Assembly (NCBI GenBank): GCA_020073365.1
Contig: JAIQFL010000069.1
Location: forward strand, 1-40,554
Direction of reading: 5' to 3'
Origin: Terriglobia bacterium
GTDB taxonomy: Bacteria; Acidobacteriota; Terriglobia; Bryobacterales; Bryobacteraceae
Length of the DNA stretch: 40,554 nt
The position numbers and the translations under genes are program-made. Shown in pieces: positions 18,531-24,377 of this stretch. Each line of letters starts with the position of its first letter. The first letter of the stretch is position 1. The notes beneath the pieces were generated by a model. It was not told the origin of the DNA and did no database searches. It saw nothing but the letters and a program-made list of their open reading frames with translations.

Positions 18531-19698
18531 CCTTCTCGCCGGCGGACGCCTCCCGGCGCAGGATCCGGCGACGCTTCCGCAACCCGCTCCGGCGGCGGCG
18601 AAGGCGCCGGCTATCGCGCTGGTCGACTCGTCCGATGCCGCGCAGTGGCAGACCTGGGCGAAGGATCATGGCTGGCAAATATTGACCTCAGCGTACACCA
18701 GCCCGGCCATCGATGTTCGCGTGCAGGCGCTGGCGGCAGCCGTCCAGGATGCCATCCAGAAGGGCAACGTCGACCCCGCTCATATCTATCTCGCCGGCCG
18801 CGCCGACGCGGCGGCCGCGGTCTTCTATACCATTTCCCGGGTTCCGGATCTGTGGGCTGCCGGTGTTGCTTTGGGTGGATCGCCGCAACCGGCGGTGGAC
18901 TCCGACCGCCTCTTCACCGCCAACTTTACCAACGTGCCGGTCTTGTGGATCAGCGCCGGAGCCGACGACCAGGCGTTGGCCAAAAAGCTCAAAACCGCGG
19001 GGCTCAACCTGGAGTGGCGTCCCGCGAACAGCGTTACCAATGCCGCCGTTTTCGAGTGGCTGACCAAGCACCAGCGGGATGAGTTCCCGAGCGAGATCGA
19101 TTGCGAAACCAACTCGCCCAGTTTCTCGCGCTGCTACTGGATTCAGATGACTAAGTTCGATGTCAACGAGCGCAACGACGTGCTTCCGTCCACGCGGCTG
19201 CGGGCCGGGTCTGGCGCGGCGCTCGACTTGGGCGGCTTCGGGTATAAACCCGGCGATCCCGGCCCCGGCGTTCTGGTCTCGTTCCTCCCCGAAAAATACA
19301 GCGGCTCGCTCAAGATGGGAGATCGAATCGTGGAGCTGGACGGCAGGCCGATCGACGATGGGCGCCAGTTCGCCGATACCATGGCGAAGACCGTGGAGGA
19401 CCGGCACGCGGTAGTCATGGTGCAGCGCGGCAAGGACAAGATCCGTCTGGAGACCCGCATCGTTCTCCCGCGGCGGGACGCCGTGATTACCGCGCGCGTT
19501 GAAGCGCAATATCTGCCCGCGGACAAGGAGATTCAGATCGTCAGCCGCACCATTCAGGAAATGCGCGTGACCGTTCCACCACATTGGGCTGACAGCAAAC
19601 TGTACTGGAATGGCCTGGCGATGGAGAAGATCGAATCCCCCGGGTGCCTGGTGCTCACCGTGGAGAAGGAACTGCTGCATGCCGTCAAGTGTCCGTAA
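18478..19698 (+). CDS. Exported PDZ-domain protein with alpha/beta-hydrolase-like N-terminal half
   Basis: The 406-residue product has a basic, hydrophobic leader. A segment of about 200 residues resembles an alpha/beta-hydrolase scaffold (HIYLAGRADAAAAVFY and GVALGGSP). The usual nucleophile elbow G-x-S-x-G is not visible (GRADA at that place), so activity is doubtful. A PDZ domain follows at about residues 255-330 (GPGVLVSFLPEKYSGSLKMGDRIVELDGRPI). The end is beta-rich. It probably works in the periplasm or outer envelope as a binding protein. It overlaps the gene before it by 53 bp and tag by 20 bp. Confidence 0.7.
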   Translation: MTSKNWSRKSVLACGIISLLAGGRLPAQDPATLPQPAPAAAKAPAIALVDSSDAAQWQTWAKDHGWQILTSAYTSPAIDVRVQALAAAVQDAIQKGNVDPAHIYLAGRADAAAAVFYTISRVPDLWAAGVALGGSPQPAVDSDRLFTANFTNVPVLWISAGADDQALAKKLKTAGLNLEWRPANSVTNAAVFEWLTKHQRDEFPSEIDCETNSPSFSRCYWIQMTKFDVNERNDVLPSTRLRAGSGAALDLGGFGYKPGDPGPGVLVSFLPEKYSGSLKMGDRIVELDGRPIDDGRQFADTMAKTVEDRHAVVMVQRGKDKIRLETRIVLPRRDAVITARVEAQYLPADKEIQIVSRTIQEMRVTVPPHWADSKLYWNGLAMEKIESPGCLVLTVEKELLHAVKCP

Positions 19699-20251
19699 GC
19701 GGTGCGATTGGGCGAGGGACGAGCTGTCCATTCCGTACCACGACAACGAATGGGGGGTGCCCCTGCACGACGATCGCGGGCTGTTCGAGTTCCTGGTGCT
19801 GGAAGGCGCACAGGCCGGGCTGAGCTGGTCTACCATCCTCCGCAAGCGTCCGAACTATCGCGCCGCCTTCGACGCCTTCGACCCAGGCAAGGTGGCACGG
19901 TACGATGAGGTCAAGATCGCGGCCCTTCTCGGCGATGCCGGCATCGTCCGCAACCGGCTGAAGATCCGGTCGGCGGTCGGCAACGCGCAGGCGTTCCTGG
20001 CGGTGCGGAAGGAATTCGGCAGCTTCGACGCCTACGTGTGGCGCTTCGTCGGCGGCCGGCCGCTGCGGAACCGCTGGCGCGGCCATAAAGAAGTGCCGGC
20101 GCGCACCGAGCAATCGGATGCCATGAGCAAGGATCTCGCCAGTCGCGGATTCCGATTCGTGGGATCGACCATCTGTTATGCGTTCATGCAGGCGACCGGC
20201 ATGGTGAACGACCACCTGGTGGGGTGCTTCCGCTACAAGGATCTCAAATGA
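19679..20251 (+). CDS. tag: DNA-3-methyladenine glycosylase I
   Basis: This 190-residue enzyme removes 3-methyladenine from alkylated DNA and starts base-excision repair. Family marks are complete. RCDWA near the start gives the zinc Cys and YHDNEWGVP the zinc His plus the substrate-pocket Glu/Trp. EGAQAGLSW..IL follows, and NDHLVGC near the C-terminus gives the second His-x-x-x-Cys of the zinc site. Length is normal for Tag. The ATG at 19679 overlaps the preceding PDZ gene by 20 bp, and the stop overlaps the start of the alkyltransferase-like gene by 4 bases (ATGA). The last two genes form a small alkylation-repair unit. Confidence 0.95.
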   Translation: MPSSVRKRCDWARDELSIPYHDNEWGVPLHDDRGLFEFLVLEGAQAGLSWSTILRKRPNYRAAFDAFDPGKVARYDEVKIAALLGDAGIVRNRLKIRSAVGNAQAFLAVRKEFGSFDAYVWRFVGGRPLRNRWRGHKEVPARTEQSDAMSKDLASRGFRFVGSTICYAFMQATGMVNDHLVGCFRYKDLK

Positions 20252-20616
20252 AGCGGGGAGCGACGCACCGTGAGGTGGCGCGCCGGCTGATGCGGGCTCC
20301 CAAAAGTGAGCAGCGCGATGCGGCGTTTCGCAAGGCCATCCGGCAGATTCCGCGGGGAAAGGTGGCGACCTACGGACAGGTGGCGGCCGCGGCCGGATAC
20401 CCGCTGTATCACCGCCATGTGGCGCAGTTGCTCCACAAGTGCGGCAATTCGCTGCCGTGGCAGCGCGTGGTCGGCGCGGGTGGGGCGATCAGGTTGAAGT
20501 TCGAAGCCGCGCTGGAGCAACGCACGCGGCTGGAGATGGAAGGGGTCCGGTTTCGCGGTAAGTGCGTGGATATGGTGGAGCACCAGCACCGGTTTCGAAC
20601 GTGGGAATTCGAGTGA
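20248..20616 (+). CDS. Alkyltransferase-like (ATL) DNA-repair protein
   Basis: The 122-residue protein matches the DNA-binding domain of O6-alkylguanine-DNA alkyltransferases: IPRGKVATYGQVAAAAGYP followed by an Arg-finger region and LPWQRVVGAGGAIRL. The catalytic Cys of the P-C-H-R-V motif is replaced by Trp (about W71), giving PWQRVV. That substitution defines ATL proteins, which bind O6-alkylguanine without removing the alkyl group and pass the lesion to nucleotide-excision repair. Its start overlaps the tag stop (ATGA), so the two are probably translated together. The His of PWHRV in known ATLs is Gln here. Confidence 0.88.
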   Translation: MKRGATHREVARRLMRAPKSEQRDAAFRKAIRQIPRGKVATYGQVAAAAGYPLYHRHVAQLLHKCGNSLPWQRVVGAGGAIRLKFEAALEQRTRLEMEGVRFRGKCVDMVEHQHRFRTWEFE

Positions 20617-20753
20617 GCGTGGGCAGGTCCCGCCGGCGGAGAACGCCCGCCTGGGGCCGCTGCTGGAGACGCATGGCGGCATGGAACCTGGTTGAGCACT
20701 GCGTTCTTCGTTTTATCGCCGCAGCCTCCCTCACACCCGAAGGAGCATGACCG

Positions 20754-20873
20754 ATGGACGAGCACAACCGCATCCAGATTCTCGATTCCAACGGAAGATT
20801 CCTCCGGCAGTGGACCATCTGGGGGACACCCAGGGGATGGACAGTTTGCCGAAAGACGAATTGTGGATCATGA
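20754..20873 (+). pseudogene. NHL-repeat fragment (gene remnant)
   Basis: A 39-codon open frame encodes NRIQILDSNGRFLRQW, which matches one blade of an NHL beta-propeller (N-H-R-I-Q-V-F-D-x-x-G-x-F-x-x-x-W). It then reads out of frame to a stop. No further blades lie on either side, so this is a broken piece of a larger gene. It lies 106 bp before the left attachment repeat and belongs to the original chromosome next to tRNA-His. The rest of 20617-20978 shows no supported gene. Confidence 0.5.
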
Positions 20874-20978
20874 AGCGTTTGCCGAATTCGAGACGGCGGC
20901 GCGCCTTAAGCCCGAAAGCCACACGAGAATCTGGAAAACGCCCTGGCGGCGCTGCCCGGTTTTGTAAGTTATTGATGT

Positions 20979-21027
20979 TGGGGTGGGTGGAGGGATTCGA
21001 ACCCTCGGCCACTGGAACCACAATCCA
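20979..21027 (+). repeat. Left attachment site (attL), 3' part of tRNA-His
   Basis: These 49 bases are identical to 34465-34513 and correspond to the tRNA-His 3' end (CCA, acceptor strand, T arm, variable loop, 3' anticodon strand and most of the anticodon loop). After 21027 the match stops abruptly. There is no 5' half of a tRNA here, so this is not a functional gene. A looser match continues outward: TGTAAGTTATTGAT at 20963 against TGTAAGTTGTTGAT at 34447. Confidence 0.93.
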
Positions 21028-21115
21028 CACGATGGGTTAGCGTGGCTTCGCATGTTGTTGCAAAATATAGGAATCCACAGCGGTTACGTACCGCCGTTTT
21101 GCCTCCCATACGAGG

Positions 21116-21141
21116 AGTTTGGCCACAAGTTTGGCCACAGT
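21116..21141 (+). repeat. Left tandem 12-mer pair, probable integrase arm sites
   Basis: Two abutting copies of AGTTTGGCCACA followed by GT lie 88 bp inside the left attachment core. The same 26 bases occur at 34395-34420, 44 bp inside the right core, in the same orientation. Short direct repeats placed like this on both sides of an integrase core are usually arm-type binding sites for the N-terminal domain of the tyrosine integrase. A small palindrome (GCGGT-TACGT-ACCGC, 21080-21094) lies just before it and an inverted repeat CCGTACG/CGTACGG (21195/21219) just after; either could bind the excisionase or a repressor. Confidence 0.75.
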
Positions 21142-21232
21142 TTCGGATAAGCAGGTCCTTTTTTAGAGAAATGCTGTGGGGAATTCTTGCGCATCCGTAC
21201 GGTTGTGCTAAATTTGTACGTACGGACACTCT

Positions 21233-21400
21233 ATGGAGCAAACGAAAAATCCCGCTGCCGTGGCGCTTGGCCGGGCCGGCGGGCGAAAGACCGGCAGGAA
21301 GGGCCTCGCTGCGATGACCCCAGAAAGGCGCCGAGAAATCCAAGAAATGGCATGGACCGCACGGCGCAAGGCTAAAAAAGATAACCCTCTCTCAAAATAG
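21233..21400 (+). CDS. Small basic KNPAAVALGR-type protein (55 residues)
   Basis: The short frame begins MEQTKNPAAVALGRAGG, continues through a basic stretch and LTxxxR-like MTPERRREIQEMAWTAR, and ends KDNPLSK. I recognise the pattern K-N-P-A-A-V-A-L-G-R..G-G..T-P-E-x-R-x-E-I..A-x-A-R from small conserved bacterial proteins related to the KGG/stress motif family. The function is unknown; the high Arg/Lys content suggests nucleic-acid binding. There is no clear ribosome site. It is the first gene inside the element and ends just before the promoter that drives the next genes. Confidence 0.68.
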   Translation: MEQTKNPAAVALGRAGGRKTGRKGLAAMTPERRREIQEMAWTARRKAKKDNPLSK

Positions 21401-21403
21401 TCA

Positions 21404-21433
21404 TTGACAATCTAATTAATAAGCGCTTATTAT
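21404..21433 (+). promoter_or_regulatory. Sigma-70-type promoter with embedded 16-bp palindromic operator
   Basis: TTGACA (21404-21409) and TATTAT (21428-21433) are spaced by 18 bp. Between them and covering the start of the -10 lies the perfect palindrome TAATAAGCGCTTATTA (21417-21432). That is the layout of a repressor-controlled promoter. It lies in an A+T-rich patch and points at the gene at 21465, whose GGAGG (21447-21451) follows. The regulator is not identified; the small HTH proteins of the element are candidates. Confidence 0.72.
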
Positions 21434-21464
21434 TTTCTATAGGAACGGAGGTTCCACAGAAAAT

Positions 21465-21818
21465 ATGCCCAAGATCAGCTTAAACCGTCATGAGATTGCC
21501 GGTCTGCTCGCAGCCGCAAGAAGCATTGTTGCCGCACATGCTGAAGAATTGCCCAAAGACGAAATTAAGCAGTGGGAACTGGCCGCGCTTTACCACTTAA
21601 ACACGGCCCAGAACGCGTTAGCGCTTTCGTTCGCCCGTCGCACGGAGGCTGGCGCGACCATGGAGGTTGGCGAATACGTCCTTGACCTCCCTCTATCCGA
21701 TACGGAGGAGGTAATCGAGATTGCTGAGGAGTGTGCAGGCATGACATCCCATGACGTTTCCATCGGTCTCTCAATTGAGTGGAACCCCCGCGAGGTGGAA
21801 CCGGAGAAAGCGGCGTAA
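21465..21818 (+). CDS. Unknown acidic element protein (117 residues)
   Basis: I do not recognise this protein. The first 60 residues look helical (HEIAGLLAAARSIVAAHAEEL and ALYHLNTAQNALALSFARR). The second half is acidic (DLPLSDTEEVIEIAEEC) and ends EVEPEKAA. There is no signal peptide or membrane segment. It is the first gene after the operator-containing promoter, with GGAGG about 13 bases before the ATG. By position it is an early gene of the element, possibly a regulator or host-takeover factor; that is a guess from position only. Confidence 0.68.
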   Translation: MPKISLNRHEIAGLLAAARSIVAAHAEELPKDEIKQWELAALYHLNTAQNALALSFARRTEAGATMEVGEYVLDLPLSDTEEVIEIAEECAGMTSHDVSIGLSIEWNPREVEPEKAA

Positions 21819-21830
21819 GGGGGCCGACCC

Positions 21831-22019
21831 ATGCGCACACGGAGATTATCCGACGCTCAATGGAACGCGCGCTTCGAAGCCAATCACGGCACCGCGGCGC
21901 GCGAATACTACCAGCCCAGCCCCCGCCAGGTCGGCTCCAGTTTGCGATTCTTCGACACGGAGGTTTCCGCAATCGCCCGTGATCGTGGAAACACCTCTCG
22001 TCACTCACGGTGCGAATGA
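21831..22019 (+). CDS. Unknown small element protein (62 residues)
   Basis: This short frame (MRTRRLSDAQWNARFEANHG at the start) begins 12 bp after the previous stop, with GGGGG 7 bases before the ATG. It is rich in Arg and aromatic residues, including a YYQPSPRQVGSSLRFF stretch. No family is recognised. The spacing and ribosome site favour a real gene in the same transcript as the protein at 21465, but its short length leaves doubt. Confidence 0.5.
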   Translation: MRTRRLSDAQWNARFEANHGTAAREYYQPSPRQVGSSLRFFDTEVSAIARDRGNTSRHSRCE

Positions 22020-22049
22020 AAAAAAGGCCCCGGAAAAAGGAGAAGACAG

Positions 22050-22247
22050 ATGCGAATAGCGGAGAAGTCGCAAAAGATTCCTCCGACCCATACGGCCGAG
22101 GTTATCAAGAAAACATTGCGAACTCGCGGAGGTGCGCCGAATCGAGCAACTCCTGGAAGAGGGCATCGCGCTTCAGCAGAGATTGCTCGCGGAATTTCGG
22201 CTAGAACATGGGCTCGCACGGGAATCTTCGATCCAATAAAAGGTTAG
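22050..22247 (+). CDS. Small basic element protein (65 residues), frame uncertain
   Basis: An ATG with AGGAGA seven bases upstream opens a 65-codon frame starting MRIAEKSQKIPPTHTAEVIKK. After the AAGAAAAC run near 22107 the frame becomes Arg-rich and unprotein-like. The neighbouring frame (open 22060-22239) then encodes CELAEVRRIEQLLEEGIAL and LLAEFRLEHGLA, a very good amphipathic coiled-coil helix without its own ATG. The natural product may therefore combine the start of one frame with the end of the other. Either a one-base frameshift (mutation or sequencing error) or recoding could explain this. Confidence 0.45.
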   Translation: MRIAEKSQKIPPTHTAEVIKKTLRTRGGAPNRATPGRGHRASAEIARGISARTWARTGIFDPIKG

Positions 22248-22254
22248 TTGCCAC

Positions 22255-22281
22255 GGTGCGGGAATAGCCCGCGCCGGGGCT
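22255..22281 (+). terminator. Probable intrinsic terminator after the early gene group
   Basis: GGTGCGGG-AATAG-CCCGCGCC forms an 8-bp stem (one G-T pair) at 22255-22275. An overlapping alternative stem AGCCC/GGGCT (22266-22281) is followed by TTTA. It lies just after the end of the small genes 21465-22247 and fits a stop of that transcript. The T run is short, so efficiency is uncertain. Confidence 0.5.
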
Positions 22282-22656
22282 TTACTGCGTTGAAATCCCC
22301 AGTCCCGCGCAAAATTACACACCCAACTGTGCCCCCACCCGGAGATAAACCCTTTAGGATCTGTAAATCTCATTCTGGCACTTGGATTGCAGGATGATAG
22401 GTGGACAAGTATGACGTTTTCGCCGTCAGGGGAGGGCGGCCCTTGCCCTGAATAAGTTATTTCTTCATTTATTTCTATGGGCTTACTGGGACGATTCGCC
22501 AAAAAGAACCACCCATAGCAGTAAAGTGGAGTTAGAGGCCCGAATCTCAGCGGTTTCCAACGGATCGGGTCTTTTGCAAGTGCAGGCTTCGAGAATCTCC
22601 GCCGGGGAGGCGAGTAAATTGAACTTCATCACCTTGGGCGTTCACGCGCCCAGCAA
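22282..22656. other. Gene-free stretch before the sigma-factor gene
   Basis: About 375 bp without a convincing gene. A minus-strand open frame (22173-22502) starts with TTG, lacks a ribosome site and resembles no known protein. The segment 22450-22490 is A+T-rich and may contain the promoter of the sigma-factor gene, but I find no well-spaced -35/-10 pair. Confidence 0.5.
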
Positions 22657-23676
22657 TTGAGTACCACGGGCTGCGCGAAGCAGCCAGATCAAAGAGTCCA
22701 ATCCCAATCAGTCAAAATCGTGGACTACATGGCTATTTCCCACCAAGCGGTGGGGACGCTCCAGCGGCGCGGGCTGTGTGCGCTGGTCGAGCGCGATGAC
22801 TTGATTTCCGTGGGCTGTTTAGCGCTGGTCGAGCGCAAGCCGACCGATGAGGCGCTGGCTGTCAAGATCGCGCATGATGCGATGGTGGACGAAATCCGTT
22901 CTGCCATGCGGTGGCGCGAACTGGTCGAGCCCCTCCCGGATGACGCGAGGGAAGACGAAGAAGACGAGAAGTCAGACGCGGTGGATATCGCGATTTACAA
23001 AAAGGAGTCACCCTCTCCCTCAGCAAAATACTGCGACCTGTGGGAGGCAAAGAAAGCCTTACCACCCCAGCAGTACCAGGCGATTGTCCTAACCTACTGG
23101 GGGCGATTGTCACAAACTGAGATTGCCGCAGAGATGGGCCTTTCCCAACAACGGGTTGGGCAGATTCTCAAAGACGCAAAAATAAATATCGGGTCAGCAC
23201 TAGTAAAACGGGTTTCCCAAACGGTGAACCTATTAGAGGGGGCTTTCTTAGAAGCGGCCCCGCCACCGAACCAACAGGGCTGGCGGTTCCGCGAGAGGAT
23301 GGCTGTATCACTGGCCCCAACGGCTACCGCGTATCCTGAGCTGCTGGTCATGCGGGAGACGGCGGACGTCCCGGCGCAAATGGACCCCGCATCGCGCGAT
23401 CGGTTGGCGCGCCAGGCCAGGGGCGCCGTACTGCACAATTTCTGGAGCGATATACGGAGCACGTCATCCGCGGCCATCCTGCAATGCGCCTCAACCGGAA
23501 CGTCGCACCTGGGGTACATGGAATCAGCGGCGCATAATCGCTGGATGATCGCGTTGGGGATTAATGCCCGCATTGGACCTGAATACCACGATCCTGAGCC
23601 GGTGAAGCGACCGCACACGCACGGGTTGCGGTGGATTCCGGCTGATGCGAAACCCAAAGCCAACTACTGGTATTGA
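22657..23676 (+). CDS. Sigma-70-like RNA polymerase sigma factor with C-terminal extension
   Basis: The 339-residue product contains a region-2-like segment (about 38-80: LCALVERDDLISVGCLALVE, then VDEIRSAMRW) and a clear region-4 helix-turn-helix (about 137-175: LPPQQYQAIVLTYW, then LSQTEIAAEMGLSQQRVGQIL). An acidic linker (DDAREDEEDEKSD) separates them. A C-terminal extension of about 150 residues, unlike known sigma domains to my eye, ends HGLRWIPADAK. It should bind core RNA polymerase and direct it to particular promoters, perhaps the element's own late genes. The start is uncertain: TTG at 22657 or ATG at 22729, neither with a good ribosome site. Confidence 0.75.
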   Translation: MSTTGCAKQPDQRVQSQSVKIVDYMAISHQAVGTLQRRGLCALVERDDLISVGCLALVERKPTDEALAVKIAHDAMVDEIRSAMRWRELVEPLPDDAREDEEDEKSDAVDIAIYKKESPSPSAKYCDLWEAKKALPPQQYQAIVLTYWGRLSQTEIAAEMGLSQQRVGQILKDAKINIGSALVKRVSQTVNLLEGAFLEAAPPPNQQGWRFRERMAVSLAPTATAYPELLVMRETADVPAQMDPASRDRLARQARGAVLHNFWSDIRSTSSAAILQCASTGTSHLGYMESAAHNRWMIALGINARIGPEYHDPEPVKRPHTHGLRWIPADAKPKANYWY

Positions 23677-23795
23677 GCACGTCCAGGTACCCTATCGCAG
23701 CGACCTAAGTATCACGTGGTCAATGTGGCGGGTGCGCGAAAACCGAGATTTATTAAGCTCCCTGATGTGCTTCCCCTCCCAGGCGCATCGGGCGT

Positions 23796-23876
23796 AAACC
23801 GAGGGCCGGCAACACCTTTCCTCCCCCTTAGGGCGAAAGTCCTTTGCTAGGGTGTTTCCGGCCCACGGTTTTTTGG
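23796..23876 (+). ncRNA. Long hairpin with nested GNRA-loop stem and T run (structured leader or terminator)
   Basis: AAACCGAGGGCCGGCAACACC (23796-23816) pairs with GGTGTTTCCGGCCCACGGTTT (23852-23872) with two mismatches, giving an unusually long stem. Inside the loop AGGGC-GAAA-GTCCT (23830-23843) forms a second stem with a GNRA tetraloop. A run of six T follows the outer stem. It lies 120 bp after the sigma-factor stop and about 65 bp before the HTH gene. It could terminate the sigma transcript, act as an attenuator, or be a small RNA. I know no family with this shape. Confidence 0.55.
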
Positions 23877-23941
23877 GGTCTACACGAACTACCAAACACA
23901 GAAAAGGTATAACAGCAGTAGCGAACAGGAGTATATAAATC

Positions 23942-24130
23942 ATGTTTTATAAGTTACTTACACGGCCAGAGGCTGCGCGCAAGTTGGGCCTTTCCTTGCC
24001 CTGCTTCGACAAAGCAGTGGCGCTTGGCCAGATTCCCGGAGTAACCCGCATTGGTGCGCGGCTCAGGTTCCCTGAAAAAGAATTGATTCAACTTATCGAG
24101 CACGGCGCCAAATCTCTGGAGGCGCGGTAA
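23942..24130 (+). CDS. Small helix-turn-helix (excisionase/AlpA-like) protein
   Basis: This 62-residue protein reads LLTRPEAARKLGLSLPCFDKAVALGQIPGVTRIGARLRFPEKELIQLI (quoted in parts: the LTRPEAARKLGLS helix pair, the GQIPGVTRIG wing and the RLRFPEKEL strand). That is the MerR-like winged-helix of the HTH_17/excisionase family: a helix pair, a wing with R-I-G, and F-x-E/D-x-x-L-x-x-L. It probably binds DNA as a regulator of the replication module or of excision. It starts the primase operon, since the next gene begins one base after its stop. A long hairpin precedes it. Confidence 0.72.
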   Translation: MFYKLLTRPEAARKLGLSLPCFDKAVALGQIPGVTRIGARLRFPEKELIQLIEHGAKSLEAR

Positions 24131-24131
24131 G

Positions 24132-24377
24132 GTGTTGGGCGATATCGCGGCGCATGTCCGGGAAGAGCCGGCAACTATCGAGCGTTTTGGGGCCGGTAAG
24201 TTTGAGGGGGGCACCCCTGGTGAACAAACGGGGAGCGACTTGTGGATAGTCGCGAATATGCTAGGTGGGTCTTTCCATGACCGGCAACTGGCTCGTCAGG
24301 AGTTGCGCCGCCGCGGCGCAAAAGCCCGCAATTCAAGAGATCGTAGCACTCGCTACCGCGTACCGGGGGCGCAGTAG
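24132..24377 (+). CDS. Unknown small protein upstream of primase (81 residues)
   Basis: The frame opens with GTG one base after the stop of the HTH gene and encodes GDIAAHVREEPATIERFGAG, then DLWIVANMLGG and a basic C-terminus (RQELRRRGAKARNSRDRSTR). It is not recognised. The ending resembles a positively charged nucleic-acid-binding tail. Its 3' part overlaps the annotated beginning of the primase frame. If this gene is real, the primase probably starts at the GTG at 24379, one base after this stop. Confidence 0.5.
   Translation: MLGDIAAHVREEPATIERFGAGKFEGGTPGEQTGSDLWIVANMLGGSFHDRQLARQELRRRGAKARNSRDRSTRYRVPGAQ

Noticed and set aside
20979..21027. A second tRNA-His gene on the left side.
   Set aside because: Only the 3' half is present; the 5' half and half of the anticodon stem are absent, so it is an attachment remnant.
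22173..22502. A minus-strand 109-codon open frame.
   Set aside because: TTG start, no ribosome site, no recognisable features, opposite to all genes of the element.
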